The notes below the pieces were generated by a model, which was given only the letters and a program-made list of their open reading frames with translations, had not been told where the DNA came from and did not search any database. Shown piece by piece: positions 16,360 through 24,546 of a stretch of DNA of 47,213 nucleotides; the stretch's first letter is position 1, and each line of letters starts with the position of its first letter. The translations under genes and the position numbers were made by a program. Source of the stretch: an uncultured bacterium (GTDB lineage: Bacteria > Bacillota > Clostridia > Lachnospirales > Lachnospiraceae); assembly GCA_947651225.1 (NCBI GenBank), contig CANSYK010000023.1, positions 1 through 47,213 of the forward strand, written 5' to 3'.

Positions 16360-16528
16360 CTTTTATTGTCCAATGATTAGTTAAAAAAGATAAGTGAAAT
16401 CATTTTCCTTTATTTTTTCGGGTATTATACACAGTGAGAAATTGGGAAAATGTACGGACGCTGCCAGAGTACGACAAAACGGAGGTATAATAGGGCAGCG
16501 ATAAACAAGTATTTACGGAGGTGTGCTT

Positions 16529-17275
16529 ATGGAATATATTAGAGTAACAAACGAGAATATAGAAAAAGAACATATATGTTGTGCAATCTCGAATAATAAT
16601 GATATTCAAGTGTCATCAAAAAAAGATTGGTTAAAAGGACGTTTTGATGATGGTTTAGTTTTCTTAAAAAGTGAACAACGTGGAAAGTGCTTTATTGAAT
16701 ATATACCCGCTGAAAATGCGTGGAATCCCATTGTCGCAGATAGCTATATGTATATTGACTGTTTATGGGTAGCTGGTTCTTTCAAAGGACATGGTTATGG
16801 GGCAGAACTACTGAATGCTTGTATTGGGGATAGTAAAAACAAAGGAAAAAAGGGACTATGTATATTATCTGCGGCAAAGAAAAAACCATTTCTGGCAGAC
16901 CCTAAATTCCTAAAATACAAAGGGTTTACCATCAGTGATGAAGCGGATAATGGTATTCAGTTATGGTATTTGTCTTTTGACGAAAATGCTCTATTGCCAA
17001 AATTCAAAGAATGTGCAAAACACCCTCATATTGATGAGATGGGATATGTTCTGTATTACACCAATCAGTGTCCGTTTAATGCAAAATACATTCCTGTAAT
17101 TGAAAACATTGCGAAAGAAAAATCTATACAATTCAAGTCGGTTCACTTACAGAACAAGGAGGACGCACAAAACGCCCCAACACCAATTACAACTTATGCA
17201 TTATTTTTAGATGGTAATTATATTACAAACGAGCAGATGAATGACAAGAGGTTTTTGAAATTATTAGAAAAGTAA
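16529..17275 (+). CDS. GNAT N-acetyltransferase with C-terminal YoaP domain
   Basis: 248 residues. The N-terminal GNAT domain has the strand-loop MYIDCLWVAGSFKGHGYGAELLNACI (acetyl-CoA loop GHGYGA). The C-terminal ~90 residues (HIDEMGYVLYYTNQCPFNAKYIPVIENIAKEKSIQFKSVHLQ ... ITTYALFLDGNYITNEQM) match the YoaP-like domain, which has a thioredoxin-like look with a single CP. GGAG is eight bases before ATG 16529. It ends 21 bases before the resumed ABC ATPase fragment. Confidence 0.85.
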   Translation: MEYIRVTNENIEKEHICCAISNNNDIQVSSKKDWLKGRFDDGLVFLKSEQRGKCFIEYIPAENAWNPIVADSYMYIDCLWVAGSFKGHGYGAELLNACIGDSKNKGKKGLCILSAAKKKPFLADPKFLKYKGFTISDEADNGIQLWYLSFDENALLPKFKECAKHPHIDEMGYVLYYTNQCPFNAKYIPVIENIAKEKSIQFKSVHLQNKEDAQNAPTPITTYALFLDGNYITNEQMNDKRFLKLLEK

Positions 17276-17296
17276 CTTCTCGTTTGTAGATTATAG

Positions 17297-17464
17297 CCAA
17301 CAGGAAATCTTGATTTTGAATCTGGAGAGGAGGTTATGCGGATTTTACAGCAGGTCAGGCAGGAGGAGAAATGTTCTGTGGTTGTTGTTACACATGACCA
17401 GTTGGTTGCTGATTCTGCAGACCGGATTATCCAGATTCAAAATGGACAGATTAAATATAAATAA
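17297..17464 (+). pseudogene. ABC transporter ATPase, C-terminal piece (split gene)
   Basis: The frame resumes at PTGNLDFESGEEVMRILQQV, just after where Walker B would be. It contains the H-loop VVVVTHDQLVADSADRIIQI and ends NGQIKYK with TAA at 17462. With the N-terminal half at 14155-14604 it makes one ATPase lacking about 45 residues (signature and Walker B). The lesion is therefore an insertion plus a deletion, not a clean insertion. Confidence 0.85.
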
Positions 17465-18182
17465 TCATGGCTTCACCAAAAGAAATTTCTCCATAAATTC
17501 TTAAGGTTGGACAGCCTTGTGACTGATTTGAGTTTTGCTCCCGAATGGTTCCAAAAACCGTTTTTACATGGATCTCGACATTCCATGTTTTTGGAATATA
17601 TAAGACAGCGCTGCCAAAGGATACTTCTAAACTAATATCAGCAACTCCGTTTTTTATAATAGTATTGTCAAAGTAGATTTTCATTTCTCCAAAGCTGTTT
17701 TCAAAGGACGCATTTACAAGAGCGTCTGTGTTGACATATTTAATGGAAGAACCAAAGGAATTTTCAAAGTGAAGAATTTCATCGTTTTGCATATTACAGT
17801 CCTTTTTTCCTTCGTCGTGAAAGTCAAATTCCATGTTCCCATTAAAATTTGGATGATGTCTTTTTGGAAAAATAATGCTTAACCCAATACTAGCAAGCAG
17901 GGCAGCACTAAGCAAGGTCCAGGGAGTAATGGCAGTAATGCAAAGCAATTTATCATACTGGATAGCAATAAGTGCCAGACCAAAAATGATACCAAAGAAA
18001 TTGCGATGTCGGATTCCCTCTAATATCATCCATATAAAAAAGATGGTTAAAAGGATTTTAAAAAGGGAAAAGTGATGAAAGGTTGGCCAGTAGTTCAGGC
18101 GGTTCAATAAAAGAGAAGCGGCTCCTAACAGAAAAAGAAGTCCCCAAAATAGTTTGTTCATTGAAAATTTGTTCTGATTCAT
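17451..18182 (-). CDS. LiaF-like membrane protein
   Basis: 243 residues: four hydrophobic segments in the N-terminal 110 residues (LFWGLLFLLGAASLLL, LLTIFFIWMILEGI, FFGIIFGLALIAI, LLSAALLASIGLSIIF). A beta-rich C-terminal domain follows with repeated ENSFGSSIKYV, ASFENSFGEMKIYF and VSFGSAVLYIP units, the LiaF C-terminal fold. LiaF in bacilli restrains an envelope-stress system. Here the partner is a LytTR protein 69 bases upstream in the same operon. AGGT lies about seven bases before the ATG. The 3' end overlaps the ATPase fragment tail on the other strand by 14 bases. Confidence 0.85.
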   Translation of the reverse strand: MNQNKFSMNKLFWGLLFLLGAASLLLNRLNYWPTFHHFSLFKILLTIFFIWMILEGIRHRNFFGIIFGLALIAIQYDKLLCITAITPWTLLSAALLASIGLSIIFPKRHHPNFNGNMEFDFHDEGKKDCNMQNDEILHFENSFGSSIKYVNTDALVNASFENSFGEMKIYFDNTIIKNGVADISLEVSFGSAVLYIPKTWNVEIHVKTVFGTIREQNSNQSQGCPTLRIYGEISFGEAMIIYI

Positions 18183-18250
18183 ATTTTACCTCATTTCTGC
18201 GCTGTCTTTTGTATGAATAATGCTTGTGCAAGCAGCGCATTCACAAGCAT

Positions 18251-18718
18251 TTAGCGAAGAACACTGTTTTTGTGTTCTTCTAATTTGATTTTAAGTGGTT
18301 TATAATAGTTACGGGAAACATATACCTGCTTATGTGTGTGCTGAAATTCGATTACACTAGAGGCAGTCAGGTTACGGTTAATTGCATAAACCTGAGTTGT
18401 ATTGAGGATTGCAGATTTTGAAATCCTCATAAATGAACCAGGAAGGATTTCTTCTAGTTCATACAGCTTAAATTTACATTGAAAAATATTATCAATTGTA
18501 TGTGCTTCAATTCCATGGATTCCGGTTTCAAAAAACAAAATATCTTCCAAATTAAGGTAATATTCTGTTTCGTTTTTGAAGAGTATGATTTTTTCCTTTG
18601 TATTACTTAGTTCAGATAGAGTTTTCTGTATTTTTTGAATCTTTTCTGTCAGGGAACTGCATCGGATAATAATTTCTTCTTCTTGCAGTTGTTCATCAAA
18701 TTCAATTCTAATTTTCAT
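18251..18718 (-). CDS. LytTR-domain DNA-binding regulator
   Basis: 155 residues without a receiver domain. The N-terminal ~60 residues are charged and helical; residues 60-150 form a LytTR domain (EYYLNLEDILFFETGIHGIEAHT ... LYELEEILPGSFMRISKSAILNTTQVYAI ... VYVSRNYYKPLKIKL). GGAGAAAGTAC precedes ATG 18718; a longer frame to 18787 lacks a site. LytTR plus membrane-protein pairs are a common autoregulated layout in Firmicutes, the membrane protein inhibiting the regulator. A hairpin (GAAGAACAC/GTGTTCTTC, 18256-18280) lies in the last codons. Confidence 0.85.
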   Translation of the reverse strand: MKIRIEFDEQLQEEEIIIRCSSLTEKIQKIQKTLSELSNTKEKIILFKNETEYYLNLEDILFFETGIHGIEAHTIDNIFQCKFKLYELEEILPGSFMRISKSAILNTTQVYAINRNLTASSVIEFQHTHKQVYVSRNYYKPLKIKLEEHKNSVLR

Positions 18719-19082
18719 GTACTTTCTCCAATGTAGAGGTAATGTGCGCATGGGATAGGGAATTCTATACAGCATAGTGGTATACAAAGTGTTAGCATAA
18801 ATAGTTACTAGAGTTATTATAAAAAATGAGTAATAGAATGTAAACCCATAAAAGGTAAGTGGTTCGTTTTAGTGGGTAAGAGGTGATTACTTATGATATA
18901 TGTGGTTTTTTATAGAAACAGAAATAATAGGACACAGAAAATTCATATATTTGCCATTGTTTCAGACGTAAGTTGCCACAATTTTTTCTTAAATTTTATA
19001 TATTCGTTATTATTCTTATTACTATATAGGTTGCTGGAATTTTAATGAATAATAGATATACTGCAATTTGAGGAGAGGTATC
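18719..19082. other. Intergenic region between divergent genes
   Basis: 364 AT-rich bases between the LytTR gene (minus) and the sulfotransferase (plus). I see no gene, RNA or clear consensus promoter; it presumably holds the promoters of both genes. Confidence 0.5.
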
Positions 19083-20330
19083 ATGGAGTTTGAAAACCGA
19101 ATTCAGACAAGAGAGGGTTTGAGGGATTGGATAACTCTACAGGAGAAAGTTATTTTATTTGGTAATGAGTCATTGGCAGTGACATTATTGCGTTATTACA
19201 TTTTGATGAATGAAAAAGATAAGATAAGAGGTTTATCTTATGTACATACGGAATCAGAATATATGCTTTTTGATGAATTTATCATAAAACCAATTGCGGA
19301 TTATTTAGTAAGAGATGACAGTCAAATTGCTATTTTGGCGCAGAACTGGGAAGAATGCCAGTTGTTAAAAGAACAGATAGATGAGTGGGATGAATGGAAA
19401 ATATGGTACATTGATTATTCCTTGATTACAGAATTGTCATGGGAGGATAATGTAAAATTGGATTTTCTTTGTACAGGTTTTATGAAATGTGGAGCAGATT
19501 ATTTATGTGAAGCTTTAAGTAATAATAGAAAGATTTATATTCCAAAAGAAAAAGAAATTTCTTATGATAGATGGAAAAATAAATATCTGGATGCACCAGA
19601 ACGTTTTCGTGAAATGTATTTTTCTGGGATTTCTAAAAAAAGAAAATGGGGATGTATAAATCCAGAATATTTTTGTAAGGCAGAATTTGTGTATGAAAGT
19701 TTTAGCAATACACCCAAAATTATATTTATATTGCGGAATCCTGCGGATGCAGCATATGCTTATTTTAAAATGCGTATGCGGCAGAGTGATGACCTAATTC
19801 ACCAGAAATATTTTAAAAAGTATCGAAAATATTCATCCAGGATGTTTTATGAATATATGGAAGATGATATTTTTTCAGGAAGGAATCAAAACTTTTCTTA
19901 TGATATATGGATAAAAGAATATTTAAAATTTTATCAACGGGAAGATATTATGATTTTGTTTTTTGAGGAAATTGTAAAAAAACCAGAGAAAATTTTGAAA
20001 AAGGTACAAAAATTTATAGGGGTTAAACCAATAAAAGATTTACAGTTTTCCTATAATGAAATGGATAAAAAAGTTTCTAAAAACTATTTTTGTGCTATTG
20101 TAAATGATAAATTGCATCATATAGATTTATATTATAAGGAGTCAGGTACGGAAAAGCAACAAAGAAGGTTTGAAAAATTACGAAATTTTATATGGAAATA
20201 TACTTTGATAGATAATAACGAAAAAATTTCCTTGGAGAATAAAAAGATTTTACTGGATTATTATTGGGATTCTATACAAGAAATTGAAGAAATATCTGGA
20301 AAAAGTCTGAAAGGAATATGGTATGAATAG
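19083..20330 (+). CDS. Sulfotransferase-domain protein
   Basis: 415 residues. The N-terminal ~125 residues are not recognised (perhaps a Rossmann-like nucleotide-handling unit, EKVILFGNESLAVTLLRYY). The C-terminal part shows the sulfotransferase layout: FLCTGFMKCGADYLCEAL where the PAPS 5'-phosphosulfate loop (GFPKSGTT-like) belongs, IIFILRNPADAAYAYFKM for the 3'-phosphate motif, and EDIMILFFEEIVKKPEKILKKVQKFIGV. The loop is divergent (MKCGAD), so activity is uncertain. GAGGAGAGG precedes ATG 19083. Base composition is more AT-rich than the cluster upstream, suggesting later acquisition. Confidence 0.75.
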   Translation: MEFENRIQTREGLRDWITLQEKVILFGNESLAVTLLRYYILMNEKDKIRGLSYVHTESEYMLFDEFIIKPIADYLVRDDSQIAILAQNWEECQLLKEQIDEWDEWKIWYIDYSLITELSWEDNVKLDFLCTGFMKCGADYLCEALSNNRKIYIPKEKEISYDRWKNKYLDAPERFREMYFSGISKKRKWGCINPEYFCKAEFVYESFSNTPKIIFILRNPADAAYAYFKMRMRQSDDLIHQKYFKKYRKYSSRMFYEYMEDDIFSGRNQNFSYDIWIKEYLKFYQREDIMILFFEEIVKKPEKILKKVQKFIGVKPIKDLQFSYNEMDKKVSKNYFCAIVNDKLHHIDLYYKESGTEKQQRRFEKLRNFIWKYTLIDNNEKISLENKKILLDYYWDSIQEIEEISGKSLKGIWYE

Positions 20331-20404
20331 GGGGGCAGAAAGCTTTTGCTGCTTTTGATTTAAGCAGCAGATTTCATTTTCATAGTGCTTCCTTTAAATT
20401 AAAT

Positions 20405-20447
20405 AAATTACCTGCTGGAAAGGATATCACCTGTCAGCAGGTAATTT
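20405..20447 (+). terminator. Strong hairpin, probable terminator of the sulfotransferase gene
   Basis: AAATTACCTGCTG pairs perfectly with CAGCAGGTAATTT over 13 bases around a 17-base loop, followed by GCATTTTAAG. The T tract is weak. Confidence 0.6.
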
Positions 20448-20480
20448 GCATTTTAAGAATGAAAATGGTAATAGGTATTA

Positions 20481-20530
20481 TTAAAAAGAACGTTGGATTT
20501 ACGTTCTTTTTAGGTTTGACATAGTTTTTT
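20481..20530 (-). repeat. Structured intergenic repeat, partial copy 4 (reverse)
   Basis: On the minus strand the order is AAACTATGTCAAACCT, AAAAAGAACG, loop, CGTTCTTTTT, matching the tail of copy 3 (AAACTAAATCAAGCCT, AAAAAGAACG...CGTTCTT). The AGTTTCACT half is absent. Confidence 0.55.
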
Positions 20531-20570
20531 TATATGACTCTTTTATGTTTCTCTTAAATTCTAATTTTTT

Positions 20571-20601
20571 TGCAACACTTTTGCAAGATCAGATATCTAA
20601 T
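20571..20601 (+). promoter_or_regulatory. Candidate ECF-type promoter
   Basis: TGCAAC at 20571-20576 is followed after about 18 bases by ATCTAA, resembling the TGCAAC / CGTCTAA promoters of ECF sigma factors. Autoregulation of the sigma gene at 20668 would fit. The -10 match is imperfect. Confidence 0.4.
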
Positions 20602-20667
20602 GTATAGAAACAAAAAATGAAAATTGTGTCGATACAAAAGTAAGGTTTCGGAATAGGAGGTGAGGTT

Positions 20668-21120
20668 ATGGAAGATTTGGTAGAGCGTGCAAAGGCAGGA
20701 GATTCGGAAAGCTTTGTTTCACTTATAGAAAAATGTAAACAGAGTATGTATAAGGTGGCTCGAAGTTATTTGAATCAGGAGGAGGATATTGCGGATGTGC
20801 TGCAGGAAAGTATTTTAAAGTGTTATGTGTCTTTACCACAGTTACGGGAAAACCAGTATTTTAAAACGTGGTTAATTCGTATTGTGATCAATGAGTGTAA
20901 AAAGGTATTGGTAAATAAAAGAAAGAATACAAATATCGAAGATATTCCAGAGAGGGGAATTTGGGAATATGGATATGATAATCTGGAATTCCATGATCTT
21001 TTGGATTCTATAGATGAAAAGTACCGAACAATATTGTTGTTGTATTATGGAGAGGGATATAATGCACGGGAAATTGCTCAGATTATGGGATTAAATGCGG
21101 TGACAGTCCGCTCCAGATGA
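20668..21120 (+). CDS. ECF RNA polymerase sigma factor, C-terminus cut by a frameshift
   Basis: Sigma-2 (EDLVERAKAGDSESFVSLIEKCKQSMYKVARSYLNQEEDIADVLQESILKCY) and sigma-4 (DLLDSIDEKYRTILLLYYGEGYNAREIAQIMGLNAVTVRSR) are present. TGA at 21118 stops the frame at RSR; in the next frame LNKGRYLLPVFE follows before TAG at 21153. This is the normal continuation (RSRLNKGR), so one base has been lost and the last recognition residues with it. The anti-sigma gene usual in such operons is absent. GGAGGTGAGGTT precedes the ATG. Possibly non-functional. Confidence 0.8.
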   Translation: MEDLVERAKAGDSESFVSLIEKCKQSMYKVARSYLNQEEDIADVLQESILKCYVSLPQLRENQYFKTWLIRIVINECKKVLVNKRKNTNIEDIPERGIWEYGYDNLEFHDLLDSIDEKYRTILLLYYGEGYNAREIAQIMGLNAVTVRSR

Positions 21121-21257
21121 ATAAAGGTCGTTATTTGTTACCAGTATTTGAATAGGTTGGTTATAAAAAAATACTCACAAATTTGTTGCTTAAGAATACT
21201 ATAAATTATCATTATTGCTGTGAATCGTAATATACGGTTCACAGCCCTCCACTTAAA

Positions 21258-21289
21258 GCATATATGGAAATTGTTTTTTCTATATATGC
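21258..21289 (+). promoter_or_regulatory. Inverted repeat upstream of the GH18 gene; possible sporulation promoter
   Basis: GCATATAT (21258-21265) and ATATATGC (21282-21289) are perfect inverted arms. GCATATA, 15 bases and CTATATAT also resemble a mother-cell sigma-E promoter (GCATATT / CATANANT). The match is suggestive only. Confidence 0.3.
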
Positions 21290-21321
21290 AGTACATATTC
21301 AATTTTTGGAGGGATATTGTA

Positions 21322-22062
21322 ATGATGATTTATGTAGTGCAGCCAAATGATACAATAGATTCTATTGCCGAGTCTTATCAGGTTCCGGTTGATAATATTA
21401 TCTATATCAATCAGTTGGCTTATCCATATGCATTGGCGATTGGCCAGGCACTTTTAATTCCAACGGCAGATGAGGAACAAGAAAGAAGAGCAGTTATTAC
21501 GAATGGTTATGCATACCCGTTTATTAATCAGGGAGTATTGGAATCAACTTTACCTTATCTGACTAATTTATCAATTTTTTCTTATGGCTTTACTGGACAG
21601 GGGGATTTGATTGCTCCTACGTTAAATGATACATGGATGATTGAATTGGCAGCAGGAATGGGAGTTAATTCTATTTTGACGTTGACACCGATGGATGCGG
21701 AAGGCAGGTTTAGTAATGTTTTGATTCATCAGATGGTAAATAATGCAGAAGCAAGAAGTGCATTGATTCAAAATCTGCTGGTCACTTTGGGAGAAAAGGG
21801 TTATCAGGGGGTGGATGTGGATTTTGAATATATTCTTGCCGAAGACAGGGATGCTTTTACATCGTTTGTTGCAGAATTGACAGAAACAATGAATGCAAAT
21901 GGATATGAAACATCTGTTGCACTTGCTCCTAAAACTTCTGCTAATCAAAGGGGACTTCTTTATGAAGGGAAAGATTATGGTGGGCTTGGCGCTGCAGCTA
22001 ACTCAGTGCTGTTGATGACATATGAGTGGGGATATACATATCACCATGCAAGTCATAGGTAA
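21322..22062 (+). CDS. LysM + GH18 spore-type peptidoglycan hydrolase (YaaH/SleL-like), N-terminal part, interrupted
   Basis: Starts MMIYVVQPNDTIDSIAESYQVPVDNIIYIN, a LysM wall-binding domain (residues 1-48). A GH18 barrel follows, with the catalytic signature GVDVDFEYI (acid/base Glu) and VALAPKTSANQRGLLYEGKDY. Native sequence ends at MTYEWGYTY (codon 240, 22041); HHASHR and TAA belong to the inserted element. The remaining 137 codons are at 31355-31768. In B. subtilis and relatives YaaH/SleL is made in the mother cell and cleaves cortex muramic-lactam peptidoglycan at germination. As written this half lacks the end of the barrel and should be inactive until the element excises. GGAGGG lies eight bases before the ATG. 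Confidence 0.9.
   Translation: MMIYVVQPNDTIDSIAESYQVPVDNIIYINQLAYPYALAIGQALLIPTADEEQERRAVITNGYAYPFINQGVLESTLPYLTNLSIFSYGFTGQGDLIAPTLNDTWMIELAAGMGVNSILTLTPMDAEGRFSNVLIHQMVNNAEARSALIQNLLVTLGEKGYQGVDVDFEYILAEDRDAFTSFVAELTETMNANGYETSVALAPKTSANQRGLLYEGKDYGGLGAAANSVLLMTYEWGYTYHHASHR
22027..22041 (+). other. Left attachment site (attL core)
   Basis: TGGGGATATAC followed by one differing base and TAT. The same 11 bases, again followed by one base and TAT, are at 31340-31354. Crossover within the core joins the two gene halves in frame (codons W-G-Y-T-Y on both sides). The recombinase stop codon lies 43 bases away. Confidence 0.8.
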
Positions 22063-22083
22063 TCTGTTTTACTCACAATTCCT

Positions 22084-23664
22084 CTATTTATGGGGAATTA
22101 GAGGGTATATTGTTAATTCAAAATTATCAGTGTCACGTTTTCCACGCATGTTTCTTGTTTCTTTTATATATTCCATACGACTAATAACTGACTTCAATAG
22201 TTCATTTTTCATGCTGGCATTGTCAATCGTATCATATCCGCTTACAACGCTTCTTACAGTTGGAATAAAATTGTTTTCTATAAAAAGCGCTTGCTCTTCC
22301 ATAGCCTTTTGCTCCAGAAGGGTTTCTAAGGATTGTCTGTGCTCTTTTATTTTTGCCTTAATTGTGCTGTTTCTTTTGAAGAAGGTATCTTCATCATATA
22401 CTCCACGTTCCAGCAAGTCAAAGGTTTTGTCTAATTGTTTTTTTAATGTTTCTATTTCCTTTTCCATTGCAAGACAGGAGGATTCATAGGAAATGATTGT
22501 AGCTGGGGATTCATTCTGTTCTACTTCTAATTCATAGTTATTCAGCCATAATTTTAGAAATGTAATTATTTTTTGCTCTATCAGGTAAATGGGTGCTGAT
22601 ATGTTATCACAATACCGGTTAGGGCATTTTAATACGGCATATGGGGTTTTAGATGTGGGTGCAAGGCGTGTCATAAGATGCCCGCATTTTTTACAATAGA
22701 CAAGCCCAGCAAGTGGATTTTGCAATTTTTTGGAAGCTGGAACAGAAGTTTTACTGTTTGACTGCAGAAGTATCTGGGCTTTTTGAAAAGTTTCTTCGTC
22801 AATGATGGCTTCATGCAGTCCATTTACAATGATACAATCTTTATTTCTGTTACGTTTTGTAACGATAGTTCCATTCTGTGATATTTTTTGGCATTTGTCA
22901 TATCCCCAGCGGATTTTGCCAGTATAAACAGGGTTGCGCAGAATGTCCCGAATAGATGCAGGAGACCAGGTATCATTTGCCAGAGGTTTTATATTTCTTT
23001 CATCCAGTAGGCGGCATATTTTTGTAGAACCTATTTTTGTTTTGCTTCCGTCAGGGTTTCTTGTGCCGTTTACATATAAATCAAAAATAAGACGTACGAT
23101 ATCTGCCTGCTCTGGTATGATTGCAAGGCTCCAGCCTTTGTCGTTTTGCAGTTTGATACGTTTATAGCCAAGCGGAGCTGTAGAACCGATATAACGCCCT
23201 TCTCCGGCAGCAGCAATGCGCCCTCTTTGGATGCGCCGATTGATAGTCTTGTATTCGCGCCGGGACATGAAAAGTCCGAACTCAAAATATTCTTCGTCAA
23301 ATTCATTGTTTGGATCATATGTTTTAGATGGTGTGATAATTTTTGTTCCAGAAAGCTGGAATGCCTGTGCAACGATTCCCTGGTCAATGGTCGCTCCTCT
23401 TGCCAGACGCTCTATTTCCATGACAAGAACACCATTCCAGGTACCGCTTTCAACCTCGTTTAAAAGCTTCATCATTTCAGGGCGTGCGGAAATGGTTTCT
23501 CCTGATACAATTTCTTTGTAGATGGTTGTGATATCTATTTCTAATTTGTGTGCAAGGGCTGCTAAGATTTGTTCATGGCGTGCAAGGGTTTCCCCTTCGC
23601 CATGGGCTTCGGCATCTCTGTCAGCCCGGCTTTTGCGAAGATATATGCAGTATTTTCCTTCCAT
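22084..23664 (-). CDS. Large serine recombinase (site-specific integrase/excisionase)
   Basis: 526 residues. The resolvase catalytic domain has YLRKSRADRD with nucleophile Ser12 and the block LVMEIERLARGA. A recombinase domain follows (APLGYKRIK ... WSPASIRDILRNPVYTGKIRWGYDK), then a zinc ribbon (CKKCGHLMTR ... CPNRYCDN) and a coiled-coil segment (about residues 400-460: CLAMEKEIETLKKQLDKTFDLLE) typical of enzymes that control integration direction. AGGAGG precedes the ATG. Its 3' end faces attL 43 bases away. It most likely catalyses integration into and excision from the GH18 gene; a directionality factor would be expected among the small element genes. Confidence 0.93.
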   Translation of the reverse strand: MEGKYCIYLRKSRADRDAEAHGEGETLARHEQILAALAHKLEIDITTIYKEIVSGETISARPEMMKLLNEVESGTWNGVLVMEIERLARGATIDQGIVAQAFQLSGTKIITPSKTYDPNNEFDEEYFEFGLFMSRREYKTINRRIQRGRIAAAGEGRYIGSTAPLGYKRIKLQNDKGWSLAIIPEQADIVRLIFDLYVNGTRNPDGSKTKIGSTKICRLLDERNIKPLANDTWSPASIRDILRNPVYTGKIRWGYDKCQKISQNGTIVTKRNRNKDCIIVNGLHEAIIDEETFQKAQILLQSNSKTSVPASKKLQNPLAGLVYCKKCGHLMTRLAPTSKTPYAVLKCPNRYCDNISAPIYLIEQKIITFLKLWLNNYELEVEQNESPATIISYESSCLAMEKEIETLKKQLDKTFDLLERGVYDEDTFFKRNSTIKAKIKEHRQSLETLLEQKAMEEQALFIENNFIPTVRSVVSGYDTIDNASMKNELLKSVISRMEYIKETRNMRGKRDTDNFELTIYPLIPHK

Positions 23665-23751
23665 ATTGATGCCTCCTATGGTTGGTAATCGATAGACAAT
23701 TACATCATTAATGATATTGGTATTACTAATTATAATATCTGTTTGGAGTTG

Positions 23752-24147
23752 TTATACCTGTATTTTTGAAAGAAGAGCTTCCTGCAGGATTTGAGAAAAA
23801 TTTAAGTCCATAGCCATAGCTGCTTCGTTTAACCATTCAGGAATAGTAAGGGTTTTTTTAACTGATTTGCTGTTATACATTTTTCTATATTCTAAAGTAT
23901 CACAAGCTATATAATTTATAAATTCACCTTCGGAGAGTGGAATGTTAGATTCTTTGGAAGGGGAAGGGATTTCCCGGCCATCTTTTTCGTAACCATAAAG
24001 GACAAGTGCCAGGACATCTTCTGCCATGTTAAGTCCATCGATCATATCATCACCACAGGTATAGCAGCCTTCCAAATCAGGAAATTTGATGGAAAAGCCA
24101 CCATCATCTTCAGGAGTGAAAATTGCCGGATAAGCATATTTTGCCAT
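23752..24147 (-). CDS. hicB: HicB-type antitoxin
   Basis: 131 residues: a degenerate RNase-H-like HicB domain (YAYPAIFTPEDDGGFSIKFPDLEGCYTCGDDMIDGLNMAEDVLALVLYGYEKDGREIPSPS) and a C-terminal ribbon-helix-helix-like part (KKTLTIPEWLNEAAMAMDLNFSQILQEALLSKIQ) for DNA binding and autoregulation. It is downstream of hicA in one operon, 43 bases apart. A 240-base stretch of this gene (23888-24127) is duplicated at 27252-27491. Confidence 0.92.
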   Translation of the reverse strand: MAKYAYPAIFTPEDDGGFSIKFPDLEGCYTCGDDMIDGLNMAEDVLALVLYGYEKDGREIPSPSKESNIPLSEGEFINYIACDTLEYRKMYNSKSVKKTLTIPEWLNEAAMAMDLNFSQILQEALLSKIQV

Positions 24148-24190
24148 AATTATTCATAAGCTCCTTTCTTTTTGTGAAGATTGCAGGGAA

Positions 24191-24373
24191 TTACTTGATT
24201 CCAGCATCTTCTATAATGCTTTTAAGGGTTTTAGTCTTTACTTCATCTTTATGCCGTGGAACTGAAAATTGCCTGTTAGTTATTGGGCTAAACCATATGT
24301 CATGGCTTCGTCCGTGACGGATAAGATAACAGCCATTCTTTTTAAGTATTTTGAGCAACTCTGAGGTTTTCAT
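24191..24373 (-). CDS. hicA: HicA mRNA-interferase toxin
   Basis: A 60-residue double-stranded-RNA-binding-fold toxin: MKTSELLKILKKNGCYLIRHGRSHDIWFSP with the catalytic His in the RHGRSHDIW block, then RQFSVPRHKDEVKTKTLKSIIEDAGIK. AGGAG precedes ATG 24373; the longer frame to 24427 is not supported. Together with HicB it can stabilise the element or act in phage defence. It is divergent from the protease/cyclase operon. Confidence 0.92.
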   Translation of the reverse strand: MKTSELLKILKKNGCYLIRHGRSHDIWFSPITNRQFSVPRHKDEVKTKTLKSIIEDAGIK

Positions 24374-24430
24374 GTGTACTCCTTTCTTTCTATGATTGAT
24401 TATAACACGTATAAATACGTTTAGCAATAG

Positions 24431-24495
24431 AAGTGATAAAAAAGTGATAAAAAGTGATAAAAAACTAATAAAAACTTGACAAAATGTGTTATACT
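24431..24495 (+). promoter_or_regulatory. Phased direct repeats and promoter of the cyclase operon
   Basis: GTGATAAAA occurs at 24433, 24444 and 24454, spaced 11 and 10 bases (one helical turn). An extended -10 TGTTATACT follows at 24487-24495, with a TTGACA at 24476-24481. The phased repeats look like a regulator site in the gap between hicA (minus) and the plus-strand operon. Confidence 0.5.
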
Positions 24496-24546
24496 ATATG
24501 TACTATCTTACTGTTTGATAAATATATTTATATGGGAGGTGTTAGG

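Noticed and set aside
16459-16500. CGCTGCC / GGCAGCG inverted repeat before the GNAT-YoaP gene, considered as a riboswitch
   Set aside because: A single seven-base stem around 28 bases with no conserved aptamer features; only a generic hairpin can be claimed.
22022-22489. Plus-strand open frame opposite the serine recombinase
   Set aside because: It is the antisense shadow of the recombinase 3' end, has no ribosome site, and the minus-strand protein has clear catalytic motifs.
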